From Pseudothauera lacus (GTDB lineage: Bacteria > Pseudomonadota > Gammaproteobacteria > Burkholderiales > Rhodocyclaceae), in contig NZ_PZKC01000013.1 of assembly GCF_003034845.1 (NCBI RefSeq), forward strand, positions 1-64,000: DNA of 64,000 nt, written 5' to 3'. A program made the position numbers and the translations under genes. Below are positions 18,227 to 26,813 of this stretch, one piece after another; within the stretch, counting starts at the first letter, position 1; each line of letters begins with the position of its first letter. The notes under the pieces were generated by a model that saw only the letters and a list, made by a program, of their open reading frames with translations, was not told the origin of the DNA and did not search any database.

Positions 18227-20248
18227 TCAGGCCCCGGTGCGGAGGTAATCCTCCAGTGCCACCGGCGCCAGCGGTCGGCTGTAATACCAACCCTGTACGG
18301 CAACCGTGCCATGACGGCCGACAAACTCCAGTTGCGCCGCCGTTTCCACGCCCTCGACGACGACATCCAGCCCGAGCTGGCGGGCCAGTGCGAGCAGGCC
18401 GCTGAACACGCGCTGCCCCGCAGCACCGTCGAGCGCAAGGACAAAGCTGCGGTCGATCTTGATCGCGTCGACCTCGAACAGATGCAGGTAGCTGAGCGAG
18501 GAATGGCCAGTGCCGAAATCGTCGATATAGATTCGCGCACCGGCACGGCGCAGCGTCCTGAGGGCTGCCGCAACGTTCTCCGGATCCGCGCTAAGCGCCT
18601 GTTCGGTGACTTCCAGCGCGAGGGCTCCGTGATGACGGGCAACCAGTTCAGCCAGCTCGGTCACCGCGTCTTCGTCCGCAAGGGTGTCGACGGTAAGGTT
18701 GACCTCAACCTGCATGTGCAGACCCTGCTCGGCCCATGCATCAAGCTGCCGGCTGGCGGCACGGGCCACCCACAGGTCGACCTCGCGCAGCAGGCCGGCG
18801 CGCTCGAACCAGGGCAGGAAAGCAGCGGGACTCTCCAGGCCGCCGTCGGGCATGCCTACCCGCAGCAGTGCTTCACAGCACAAGGTGCGGCCACTGGCGG
18901 GGTCGACAATGGGCTGATAGTGGAGCATGAACTCACCGACACTGAGCCGCTCAAGCTCGCGGCCGACCCGGCTCTGCTCGTTCTGGACGCGCACGGCTTC
19001 ACTGATGGGGTCGTCGAGGAGGAGGCAGACCTCTTCCTGGCGGCGGTTGAAAGTGGTGTCGAGCGGCGCGAAGTAGCCCTCCTCGGCTGTCCGCCGGCGT
19101 CGCAGCGCGCGCACCGCCGGCAGGTAGAGGGCGCAGCCAAGGGCCACATTGAGCAGCTGCACGAGCACGGCGGCCGGCTCACCGCCGCTGACCAGCCAGG
19201 CATTGACAAGCACCGGGGCATTGAGCGGCAGATGAGCGCTTACTGCGGGCACCAGGCCGGCACCGGTTGCCGCCGCCGCAACCAGCAGGTTCATCAGCGG
19301 AACCGCCAGGAAGGGCAGGAAAAGGCGCGGATTGAGGATGATCGGCAGGCCGAAGAGGAGGAGTTCGTTGACGTTGAACAAGGCGGTGGGCAGGGCGACC
19401 AGGGCAATCGTGCGGTGGTGACGGTCGCCGCCAAGCAGCAGGGCGATCAGCAGCGACCAGGTCGCGCCGCTGCCGCCGATGAACACGTAGGCACCGAGGA
19501 AGGCTTCGTTGACCACCACCCCTGCGCTGGCGCCGGCCTCGTTGAGCGCGCTGAGCAGGGGCTGGAGCAGGTAATAGCCATGCACGCCGAGAAACCACGA
19601 CAGCGAGTTCAGCGCCGCATATGCGAGCCCGCCGCCCAGTGCACCGCCATCGGCTACGGCCGGGAGCAGGGTCTGCAAACCGCTCACCGGATCGGCGCGC
19701 TTCAGCAGCACGGCCAGAGCCAGCACCACCAGCGCCGCGAACAGCGCCGGCAGCACGAGATTGACGGTTTCGACGACGTTCGCACCGGCCACATCGGCAT
19801 GGGCCAGACGGGTCCAGCGCCGGCGATGAAAGAAGGCCATCAAGGGCACGCCAACGAGTGGGGTGAACAGTCCGAGGGCCAGGGCAAGGGCACTGGCTTC
19901 GTCGTGATCGTTACCAATGCCGGCACTCACCAGCCCCAGCAGGGCAACACAGACGAAGGCAACCGGCGGCCTCGGCAGATGGTGGCGGATCGCCAGCATG
20001 GCGCCTATCGAGCCCGACATGGCGTAGGGCAGCAACTCACCGAGCACATCGCCGAGACGGTGGAGGAGGCGCGCCTGCTGCGGCCAGAGATCAAGAAAAT
20101 CGAACAGCGCCGAGAAGAAGCTCAGCATCGCCGCCAGCAGCAGGAAAGGCAGCAACCACAGCAAGCCATCGCGCAACGCACGGGTGGAGCCGGCAAGCGC
20201 TGCGCTTGCAGCTTCGGCCATCCTCTTTGCCGCTTCACGCCACTGCAT
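18227..20248 (-). CDS. PTS EIIC-like membrane domain fused to an EAL phosphodiesterase domain
   Basis: The 673-residue protein has two parts. Residues 1 to about 385 form a polytopic domain of the lactose/chitobiose EIIC type: SLSWFLGVHGYY contains the sugar-site His (H223) and NVNELLLFGLPIILNP the sugar-site Glu (E295). These match the His and Glu of the B. cereus ChbC structure. After a charged linker, an EAL domain (about 435-670) keeps the catalytic set: E459 of EALLR, N517, E546/E549 of EVTE, DD 576-577 of DDFGTG, K597, E632 and Q652. It should hydrolyse c-di-GMP, possibly under control of a sugar bound in the membrane domain. No EIIA, EIIB, HPr or EI gene is nearby, so transport is unlikely. 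The ATG at 20248 was preferred to one at 20287 because the -10 candidate at 20298-20303 leaves almost no leader for the latter. Confidence 0.88.
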   Translation of the reverse strand: MQWREAAKRMAEAASAALAGSTRALRDGLLWLLPFLLLAAMLSFFSALFDFLDLWPQQARLLHRLGDVLGELLPYAMSGSIGAMLAIRHHLPRPPVAFVCVALLGLVSAGIGNDHDEASALALALGLFTPLVGVPLMAFFHRRRWTRLAHADVAGANVVETVNLVLPALFAALVVLALAVLLKRADPVSGLQTLLPAVADGGALGGGLAYAALNSLSWFLGVHGYYLLQPLLSALNEAGASAGVVVNEAFLGAYVFIGGSGATWSLLIALLLGGDRHHRTIALVALPTALFNVNELLLFGLPIILNPRLFLPFLAVPLMNLLVAAAATGAGLVPAVSAHLPLNAPVLVNAWLVSGGEPAAVLVQLLNVALGCALYLPAVRALRRRRTAEEGYFAPLDTTFNRRQEEVCLLLDDPISEAVRVQNEQSRVGRELERLSVGEFMLHYQPIVDPASGRTLCCEALLRVGMPDGGLESPAAFLPWFERAGLLREVDLWVARAASRQLDAWAEQGLHMQVEVNLTVDTLADEDAVTELAELVARHHGALALEVTEQALSADPENVAAALRTLRRAGARIYIDDFGTGHSSLSYLHLFEVDAIKIDRSFVLALDGAAGQRVFSGLLALARQLGLDVVVEGVETAAQLEFVGRHGTVAVQGWYYSRPLAPVALEDYLRTGA

Positions 20249-20297
20249 CACAATCCGCCCCCGGGCCGGCCGCGCCGGCCTACGCATAAGTCATGAA

Positions 20298-20303
20298 ACT
20301 ATA
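20298..20303 (-). promoter_or_regulatory. Candidate -10 box of the EIIC-EAL gene
   Basis: TATAGT on the minus strand lies 49 bp upstream of the chosen ATG. The best -35-like hexamer, TTGCAC at 20323-20328, has a long 19-bp spacer. Confidence 0.35.
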
Positions 20304-20379
20304 GCGTCGACGGAGAATCCCTGTGCAAACAATGGTCAAAGCATGGCGGACGGCGTCCGGCGGAACGGCGCAAGGACAC

Positions 20380-20760
20380 TCAATCCGTCCGCACTGCGCC
20401 CAGAGCGCAGGCCGCCATCGCCTCGATCACCCCGGAGTCCTCGCCGACCGCCGTCGTCAGGGTGATCCGCAGTGTGGGGTGACGCGCGCGCGCGGCCTCC
20501 ACCAGCATGGGCACATCGCGCTTCAGGTGCCCGCCCTGGGCGAGGAACATCGGCACCACGACAACCTCGCCGATGCCCTCGCCGGCGAGGGTATCGAGCA
20601 CCTCCTCCAGCGTCGGCTGCATGAACTCCATGAAGGCCAGCCTGACCTTCAGTTGTGGCGCCTGCTGCTGCAGGCTGCCTGCCGTACGCCGCATCGGCCC
20701 GGCCCACTCGGGGTCGCGCGCGCCATGTCCGAACAGCACCACCGCCTTGCCCTGCTCCAT
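20380..20760 (-). CDS. CbiX/SirB-like class II chelatase
   Basis: The 126-residue protein is one half the size of classical ferrochelatase-like enzymes and matches the short CbiX type. Metal-ligand histidines are in FGHGARDPEW (H12) and LAQGGHLKRDVP (H78), with an acidic residue in FMEF (E45). Such enzymes insert Co2+, Fe2+ or Ni2+ into sirohydrochlorin for cobalamin, siroheme or F430-type cofactors. No other tetrapyrrole gene is nearby. Its ATG shares one base with the tcdA stop codon (TGATG); a GTG one codon earlier is also possible. Confidence 0.85.
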   Translation of the reverse strand: MEQGKAVVLFGHGARDPEWAGPMRRTAGSLQQQAPQLKVRLAFMEFMQPTLEEVLDTLAGEGIGEVVVVPMFLAQGGHLKRDVPMLVEAARARHPTLRITLTTAVGEDSGVIEAMAACALGAVRTD

Positions 20761-21569
20761 CACGCCTCCCTTGCCGTCCCTGCAGTGCCAGCATTGACCG
20801 TGTCGGCGAGCAGGCGTTCAAGTACCCGTGCGGCCAGTTGCAGGCCGACCGCGGCAGTCACCATCATCGACGAACCGTAACCGGCGCAGGCCAGGCCTTG
20901 CGGCCCCTGGGCGCTGTCGCACAGTGCCTCCGGCATGCGCAGCGGCTCCTCGACGTACACCGCCTCGATGCCGAAGCGCCGCCGGGTGTCGCGTGGAAAG
21001 CCGTGCTCGGTACGCAGGCGCTTGCGCACCTTGGCGAGAAGGGGGTCCTGGTAGGTGTGGGCGAGGTCGGCGACGCGCACGTTGCGCGGATCGCGCTTGC
21101 CCCCCGCGCCACCGGCAACGATCAGTGGCACATGCGCAGCCGTGCAGGCCAGCACCATGGCGACCTTGGCGCGGACGTTGTCGATGGCGTCGATGACGCA
21201 GTCGCAGCCCTGCAGCAGGGTGGCGGCATTGTCGGCATCGACGAACTCCTCCACCGCGCGCAGCGACACCCGCGGATTGATGGCGCGGATGCGCTCGCCC
21301 ATGGCCAGCACCTTGGCCTGGCCAAGGGAGGTTTCCAGCGCATGGGCCTGGCGGTTGATGTTGGACTCTGCCACATGATCGAGATCGATCAGGGTGAGAT
21401 GGCCGACGCCGCTGCGCGCCAGCGCCTCCGCAGCCCACGAACCGACGCCACCGATGCCGACCACGCAGACGCGCGCGGCGCCCAGGCGGGCCACCGCACC
21501 CTCGCCGTAAAGACGGTCGATGCCACCGAAGCGGCGCGCGGGGTCAGTGTCGAAGTGCGAGGCGTCCAT
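20760..21569 (-). CDS. tcdA: tRNA threonylcarbamoyladenosine dehydratase TcdA
   Basis: This E1-like enzyme uses ATP to cyclise t6A37 of ANN-decoding tRNAs to ct6A. The 269-residue product has the nucleotide-binding motif GIGGVGS at 38-44, the acidic pair in LIDLDHV (62, 64), the ESNINRQ segment with R73, and the C-terminal CAGYGSSMMVTAAVGL helix. It was formerly called CsdL; the CsdE and CsdA partners of E. coli are not in the window. It forms a tight pair with the chelatase gene downstream. Confidence 0.93.
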   Translation of the reverse strand: MDASHFDTDPARRFGGIDRLYGEGAVARLGAARVCVVGIGGVGSWAAEALARSGVGHLTLIDLDHVAESNINRQAHALETSLGQAKVLAMGERIRAINPRVSLRAVEEFVDADNAATLLQGCDCVIDAIDNVRAKVAMVLACTAAHVPLIVAGGAGGKRDPRNVRVADLAHTYQDPLLAKVRKRLRTEHGFPRDTRRRFGIEAVYVEEPLRMPEALCDSAQGPQGLACAGYGSSMMVTAAVGLQLAARVLERLLADTVNAGTAGTAREA

Positions 21570-21647
21570 GGCAGCAGCAGAGCGGGCAAAGGCGGCGATA
21601 TTACCAACCCGGCGCCGCCATGGGTGGGAGCAGCCCGCCGACGGCGC

Positions 21648-22619
21648 TCAGACCGTCTCCGGCTCCGGCACCTGCAGGCTGTCGAGCCACACGCCGAGCC
21701 CCTGGGCATTGAGTTCGAGATCGTCGCGCAGGACTTCGAGGGCGGTGTCCTCGGAGACCGTCCAGCCCTGGCGGGCGGCTTCCTCGCGGACGATCTGCTC
21801 AAGCCCGGCGAGGATCTCCACATGGCGGGCGACGCCGTTGCCGCGCGCCGCGCGCGCCACCGCCACCTGGGTATCGATCAGGCGGTGGAGGTCGGCAGCG
21901 AGGCGCGGCACCTCGGTGACGCGGCTGTAATGGGTGAGGTACATGGCCTCGGGCCCGAAGGCGAGCATGCGCTCGATGGAGTTGTGCAGCGCGTCGGGAT
22001 CGAACTGGGTCGGCGTCGTGGTGGGGAAGCAGAACGCCCGCCCATCGACGTCGAGTTCGCGGTAGGACAGCCCGAAGGTGTCGCCGGTGAAGAAGGCGCG
22101 GGCCTCGTCGTCCCAGATGCAGATGTGGTGACGGGCGTGGCCCGGGGTATCGAGGATGTGGAACAGGCGGCTGCCCAGGCGCACGCGATCGCCGTCGCCG
22201 ACCGCGTGGATGCGCGCTTCGGGCACCGGCACCAGCCGCCCGTAAAGCTGGAAGGCGCGCTCGGCGCCATAGACCGCGGCGGTGCCTTCCCACAGCCGGG
22301 AGGGATCGACCATGTGGCGCACCCCGCGCGAATGCACCACCAGGCGGGCATTGGGCAGCGCGCACATGAGACTGCCGGCACCTCCGGCATGATCGAGATG
22401 AATGTGGGTGAGCATCACCCAGTCAACCGCCGCCGGGGCTACCCCGAGTGCCGCCAGTACCGCCAGCACGCGCGGCACGGAGGCATTGCTGCCGGTATCG
22501 ACGATGGCCGCACGGCCTTCGTGCACCACCACATGGATGGCTGCCAGCTGCGGGCGGCCATAGCCGGAATCGATGGCATGGATGCCATCGGGGTGAGCGA
22601 TCACGTCCTGCACTTTCAT
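21648..22619 (-). CDS. Metallo-beta-lactamase-fold hydrolase
   Basis: The 323-residue protein contains the binuclear zinc motif HIHLDH at residues 72-77, a further ligand in TPGHARHH (H161), and the bridging Asp in FFTGDTFG (D180). The C-terminal 100 residues are helical and carry another His in YLTHYSRV. It belongs to the broad glyoxalase II/MBL hydrolase group; the substrate cannot be told. The ATG at 22619 has a GAGG ribosome binding site. An upstream in-frame TTG (22650-22652) abuts the putative -10 box and was rejected. It is divergent from the aminotransferase gene. Confidence 0.88.
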   Translation of the reverse strand: MKVQDVIAHPDGIHAIDSGYGRPQLAAIHVVVHEGRAAIVDTGSNASVPRVLAVLAALGVAPAAVDWVMLTHIHLDHAGGAGSLMCALPNARLVVHSRGVRHMVDPSRLWEGTAAVYGAERAFQLYGRLVPVPEARIHAVGDGDRVRLGSRLFHILDTPGHARHHICIWDDEARAFFTGDTFGLSYRELDVDGRAFCFPTTTPTQFDPDALHNSIERMLAFGPEAMYLTHYSRVTEVPRLAADLHRLIDTQVAVARAARGNGVARHVEILAGLEQIVREEAARQGWTVSEDTALEVLRDDLELNAQGLGVWLDSLQVPEPETV

Positions 22620-22651
22620 CTCCCTCGGTCTGTGCGGGTTTGTTTTGCGCA

Positions 22652-22657
22652 ATTGTA
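22652..22657 (-). promoter_or_regulatory. Candidate -10 box of the MBL hydrolase gene
   Basis: TACAAT on the minus strand lies 32 bp upstream of the ATG. It shares the ACAATTGCGC context of the glnS -10 candidate at 12033. Confidence 0.35.
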
Positions 22658-22696
22658 TCCGCAGCCCGGAACACGCGGATCACCGCAACAGCAGGT

Positions 22697-22702
22697 TACA
22701 CT
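22697..22702 (+). promoter_or_regulatory. Candidate -10 box of the PatB-type gene
   Basis: TACACT lies 26 bp upstream of the ATG at 22729. No good -35 hexamer is seen. Confidence 0.3.
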
Positions 22703-22728
22703 GCCCGGCATCGGCACCAGGATCCAGC

Positions 22729-23871
22729 ATGAGCGACACTGCCAACTTTGACCGCATCATCGACAGGGGTTCCGTGCCCGGCGAGAAGTGGGGACGTTAC
22801 GCCGGACGCGACGTGCTGCCGCTATGGGTGGCGGACATGGACTTCGCCGCCCCGCCCGCGGTGCTGGCAGCCCTCCATGCGCGCATCGACCATGGCGTGT
22901 TCGGCTATACCGAACCGTGGCCGACGCTGGTCGAGGCGGTGGTCGACGGCCTCGCCCGCGACCATCAATGGCGCATCGAGCCGCACTGGCTGGTATGGCT
23001 GCCCGGCGTGGTCAGCGGCTTCAACCTGGCCTGCCGCGCGGTCGGCGAGCCCGGCGACGAGGTGTTCACCGCCACCCCGGTCTACCCGCCCTTTCTCAGC
23101 GCTCCCGGCAACAGTGAGCGACAGTTGCGGACCTGCGCGCTGGAGGAAATCGACGGCCAGTGGCGCTGGCCGCGCGCCGCGGTGGAGGCGACGATCGGCC
23201 CGCGCACGCGCCTGTTCATGCTGTGCAACCCGCACAACCCGGTCGGGCGGGTCTTCGATGACGACGAACTGAGGTGGATCGCCACCCTCGCCGAACGCCA
23301 CGACATGGTGATCTGCAGCGACGAGATCCACTGCGGCCTGGTCCTCGACGAGGCCACCCCGCACCGTCCCATTGCCGCCCTCGACGAGGCGGTGGCGGCG
23401 CGCACCATCACCCTCATGGCGCCCTCCAAGACCTGGAACATCCCCGCGCTGTACTGCGCCTTTGCGGTCATTCCCGACCCCGCGCTGCGCCGCCGCTTCA
23501 GCGCCGCGATGCGCGGCGTGGTGCCCCACCTCAACCTCCTCGGCATGGTCGCGGCGGAAGCTGCCTACCGCCACGGCGAGCCCTGGCGCCGGCAACTACT
23601 GGCGACCCTGCGCGCCAACCGCGCGCGGGTGCTCGACGCCGTGGCGCAGATGCCCGGGGTGCGCTGCGCCTCGCCGCAGGCCACCTATCTGGCCTGGCTG
23701 GACTGCCGCGCCTGCGCCCTGGATGACCCGGCGGCCTTCTTCGAAGCCGCCGGCGTCGGCCTCTCCGACGGAGCACCGTTCGGCGCCCCGGGGTTTCTGC
23801 GCCTCAACTTCGGCTGCCCGCCGGCGACCCTCGACGCCGCGCTGGCGCGCATGGTGGCGGCCCTGCGCTGA
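22729..23871 (+). CDS. MalY/PatB-type PLP-dependent aminotransferase or C-S lyase
   Basis: The 380-residue fold-type I enzyme begins with the family hallmark LPLWVADMDFAAPP (residues 30-43). It continues with CNPHNPVGR (166-174), SDEIHCGL with the cofactor-binding Asp, and APSKTWNIPAL with the Schiff-base lysine K234. This set is typical of MalY/PatB cystathionine beta-lyases, which cleave cystathionine or cysteine conjugates in sulphur amino acid metabolism. Some relatives act as aminotransferases, so the exact reaction is open. Its stop codon directly abuts that of the convergent GGDEF-EAL gene. Confidence 0.9.
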   Translation: MSDTANFDRIIDRGSVPGEKWGRYAGRDVLPLWVADMDFAAPPAVLAALHARIDHGVFGYTEPWPTLVEAVVDGLARDHQWRIEPHWLVWLPGVVSGFNLACRAVGEPGDEVFTATPVYPPFLSAPGNSERQLRTCALEEIDGQWRWPRAAVEATIGPRTRLFMLCNPHNPVGRVFDDDELRWIATLAERHDMVICSDEIHCGLVLDEATPHRPIAALDEAVAARTITLMAPSKTWNIPALYCAFAVIPDPALRRRFSAAMRGVVPHLNLLGMVAAEAAYRHGEPWRRQLLATLRANRARVLDAVAQMPGVRCASPQATYLAWLDCRACALDDPAAFFEAAGVGLSDGAPFGAPGFLRLNFGCPPATLDAALARMVAALR

Positions 23872-26364
23872 TCAGCGCGCGGAGAGAAAACGCGCGGCGA
23901 AGGCTGCCGCCGGCAATGGCCGGCTGCACAGGAAGCCCTGGTAGCTGCCGCAGCCGAGCTCGCGCAGCAGTTCGAGCTGGGCGGGCTGCTCGACACCCTC
24001 GGCCTGTACGGCGATCTCCAGCGCACGCGCCATCGCCACCACCGCCGCGGCAATGGCGAGATCGTTGCGGTCATCGGCGATATCCTGGATGAAGCTGCGG
24101 TCGATCTTCAGCTTGTCGATGGCGAAGCGCTTCAGGTAGGACAGCGAGGAGTAGCCAGTGCCGAAGTCGTCGATGGCCAGGCGCACCCCTGCCGCCTTCA
24201 AGTCCCGCAGCAGCTCGGTGGCCTGCCCGCCCTGCTCCATCAGGCTGCTCTCGGTGATCTCCAGTTCCACCTGCGCTGCATCCAGGCCGGTATCGGCGAG
24301 CACGCTGCGCAGGGTACACACCACGTCCTGGCGGCGGATCTGCTCGACCGAGAGATTGACCGCCATCACCCCGGGGCGGTAGCCGGCAGCCAGCCAGTCG
24401 CGCAGTTGTGCGCAAGCCTCGCGCAGCACCCACTCGCCGAGCGGCACGATGAGCCCGGTTTCCTCGGCAATCGGGATGAAGGCCCCCGGCGGCACCATCT
24501 CCTCGCCGGGCGGTTGCCAGCGCACCAGCGCCTCGGCGCCGAGCAAGGCGCCGTCGGCAACACGGAGCACGGGCTGGTAATGAACGACGAATTCGCCGTT
24601 GTCGAGCGCCCGCCGCAGGCGGGTCTCCAGCTCCAGGCGGGCGCTGGCGGAGCGCGTGAGGTCCTCGGTATAGAAGCCGTAGGTATTGCGCCCCTTGGCC
24701 TTGGCGCGATACATCGCCGCGTCGGCGTTGCGCACCAGGGCCATGTAGTCGGTGCCGTCCTCCGGGTACAGGCTGATGCCCACGCTGGCACGCATGAACA
24801 CCTCCTGGCCGTTGTCCAGCGCGAAGGCGGCGGCAAGGGCGCCGATGATGCCATCGGCGACCTGCGCGGCATGCTCGGGGGTATCGAGATCCTCGATCAG
24901 CACCATGAACTCGTCGCCGCCCAGACGCCCGAGGGTGTCTTCCTCGCGCAGGCGGGCACGCAGGCGGTCGGCCACCCCGCGCAGCAGCGCGTCGCCGACC
25001 TGATGGCCGAGGCTGTCATTGACGTTCTTGAAGCGGTCGAGGTCGAGCATCATCACCGCCAGTCGACCGCCGCGGCGCTGCGCGCGCTCGATGGCGTGCT
25101 CCAGGCGTGACATCACCAGCAGGCGGTTGGGCAGATCGGTAAGGGGATCGTGGTGGGTGAGATGGGTGAGGCGCTCCTCGGTCTTGCGCAACTTGCTGTT
25201 GTCGGTGAACACGCCGACGTAGTGGGTCACCACGCCCCCGGGGTCGCGCACGGCATTGAGGGTCAGCCACTGCGGGTACAGCTCGCCGTCGCGGCGGCGG
25301 TTCCACACCTCGCCCTGCCAGTAGCCGCACTCCTGCAGGGCGGCCCACATGGCCTGGTAGAAGGCACGGTCATGGCGGCCGGACTTGAGCAGGCGGGGGT
25401 TGCGCCCGACGACCTGCGCGGCATCGTAGCCGGTGAGCTCGGTAAAGGCGCGATTGACCGAAACGATGGTGCCGGCCAGGTCGGTGATCATCACCCCGTC
25501 GTGGGTGCTGTCGATCACCGCGGCATGCAGGCGCAACTCCTCCACCGCCGCACGCAGCGCGGCGCGCTCGCGGACCAGCTCGACCTGGCGGTGGGCGCTG
25601 GCAAGCACCACCGGCAGTTCATGCAGATAGTTGCTGTGTTTGACGAGATAGTCCGACACCCCCAGGCGCAGGGCCTGCGCGGCGGTGTCTTCGCTGCCCT
25701 GGCCGGTGACCATGACGATGGGGATGTCCAGACCGCGCTGCTGGCGCACCGCCTTGGCGAGGTCGAGAGCATTCATGTCGGGGAGCATGTAGTCGACCAG
25801 CAGCACGTCCCAGTCGCAGGCTTCGCCAACAGCCGCGGGCAGGCGGGTGAGCGCCTCCGCCGCACTGCCGACCACTTCGACACGCAGATGCGGCGCACTG
25901 TGGGCAAGGTGGCGAAGGGTGAGATCGATGTCGAAAGGGTGGTGCTCGGCGTACAGCACGCGCAGCGGGCGCGAGCGGTGGGCGTGCTCCTGACGTGCGC
26001 GCGTCAGCGCCGTCTCCAGCGCCCGCGGCAAGCGGGCCAGATAGTCACCGTCCTTGACCAGATAATCGTCGGCGCCGGCCTTCAGCGCCGCCACCGCGGC
26101 GCTCTGGTCGCCGGAGCCGGTGAGCACCACGAAGGCCGCGGGGAGCTTGAGCTCGCGCACGCGGTTGAGCAGGTCCATTCCCGAACCGTCGGGCAAGCAG
26201 AGGTCGCAGAGCACCACATCGACCTCGCCGACGCCCTCCAGGCAGGCCCGACCCTCGCCCAGGGTACCGGCGACGCGCAGCTCGGCCTCGGGCAGCACAC
26301 GGTTGAAGGCGCGCCGCAGGAGATCGGCATCGGCAGGGTTGTCTTCGACGTAAAGGACTTTCAT
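23872..26364 (-). CDS. REC-REC-PAS-GGDEF-EAL signalling protein
   Basis: The 830-residue protein has two receiver domains (phosphoacceptors D54 and D191), a PAS domain (about 275-395), a GGDEF domain and an EAL domain. GGDEF is intact at 482-486, with an inhibitory RxxD I-site (RREE-type REED, 473-476) five residues before it. The EAL domain keeps E611, N670, E702/E705, DD 732-733, K753, E789 and Q809, so both c-di-GMP synthesis and breakdown are possible. In the second REC domain the usual acidic pair is reduced (YAEHHPFD), so its phosphorylation is uncertain. It starts 8 bp after the single-domain regulator and probably receives phosphate from the kinase of the same operon. The ATG at 26364 starts the domain homology (MKVLYVEDNPAD). 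Confidence 0.92.
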   Translation of the reverse strand: MKVLYVEDNPADADLLRRAFNRVLPEAELRVAGTLGEGRACLEGVGEVDVVLCDLCLPDGSGMDLLNRVRELKLPAAFVVLTGSGDQSAAVAALKAGADDYLVKDGDYLARLPRALETALTRARQEHAHRSRPLRVLYAEHHPFDIDLTLRHLAHSAPHLRVEVVGSAAEALTRLPAAVGEACDWDVLLVDYMLPDMNALDLAKAVRQQRGLDIPIVMVTGQGSEDTAAQALRLGVSDYLVKHSNYLHELPVVLASAHRQVELVRERAALRAAVEELRLHAAVIDSTHDGVMITDLAGTIVSVNRAFTELTGYDAAQVVGRNPRLLKSGRHDRAFYQAMWAALQECGYWQGEVWNRRRDGELYPQWLTLNAVRDPGGVVTHYVGVFTDNSKLRKTEERLTHLTHHDPLTDLPNRLLVMSRLEHAIERAQRRGGRLAVMMLDLDRFKNVNDSLGHQVGDALLRGVADRLRARLREEDTLGRLGGDEFMVLIEDLDTPEHAAQVADGIIGALAAAFALDNGQEVFMRASVGISLYPEDGTDYMALVRNADAAMYRAKAKGRNTYGFYTEDLTRSASARLELETRLRRALDNGEFVVHYQPVLRVADGALLGAEALVRWQPPGEEMVPPGAFIPIAEETGLIVPLGEWVLREACAQLRDWLAAGYRPGVMAVNLSVEQIRRQDVVCTLRSVLADTGLDAAQVELEITESSLMEQGGQATELLRDLKAAGVRLAIDDFGTGYSSLSYLKRFAIDKLKIDRSFIQDIADDRNDLAIAAAVVAMARALEIAVQAEGVEQPAQLELLRELGCGSYQGFLCSRPLPAAAFAARFLSAR

Positions 26365-26372
26365 CGGCAGGA

Positions 26373-26813
26373 CTACGCGTTGCGCGGCGGGCGGTTGAGC
26401 GCACACCAGTACAGCTCGATCTGATTGGCGACGTGGATGAACTTGTCGAAGTCGACGGGCTTGAGTATGTAGGAGTTCGCGCCGAGACGGTAGGCGGCGT
26501 CGATGTCGGCATCCTCATCCGAGGTGGTCAGCACGACGACCGGCAGGGTGGCACTGACGGCGCTCGCACGGTAGGCGCGCAACACCTCCAGACCATGGAC
26601 CCTGGGCAGCTTGAGGTCGAGCAGCATCACCAGCGGCAGGGGCTCGCCATCCTCCCAGCGCGGCAGGAGGTCGAGCGCCTCCTGACCGTCACGGGCGACG
26701 AGGATGGGGTTGAGCAGGTGGCTGCGGGTAAAGGCGCGACGGGTGAGGTCGAGATCGGCGGGATTGTCCTCGACCAGCAGGATGGGGCGGGAAGACGGCG
26801 GTGCATCGCTCAT
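26373..26813 (-). CDS. Single-domain response regulator (Rcp1-like)
   Basis: The 146-residue protein is a lone receiver domain. E15 and D16 form the acidic pocket, D66 in LLDLKLPR is the phosphoacceptor, and T96/T97 and K118 complete the switch. The slightly extended receiver resembles the Rcp1 type that partners phytochrome-like kinases. Its ATG overlaps the stop of the kinase gene by four bases (ATGA). With no output domain, it may shuttle phosphate to the downstream GGDEF-EAL protein or compete for it. Confidence 0.92.
   Translation of the reverse strand: MSDAPPSSRPILLVEDNPADLDLTRRAFTRSHLLNPILVARDGQEALDLLPRWEDGEPLPLVMLLDLKLPRVHGLEVLRAYRASAVSATLPVVVLTTSDEDADIDAAYRLGANSYILKPVDFDKFIHVANQIELYWCALNRPPRNA

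Noticed and set aside
22620-22728. Divergent operator between the MBL hydrolase and the PatB-type gene
   Set aside because: No clear inverted repeat of operator type was found in the gap, and no regulator gene is adjacent.
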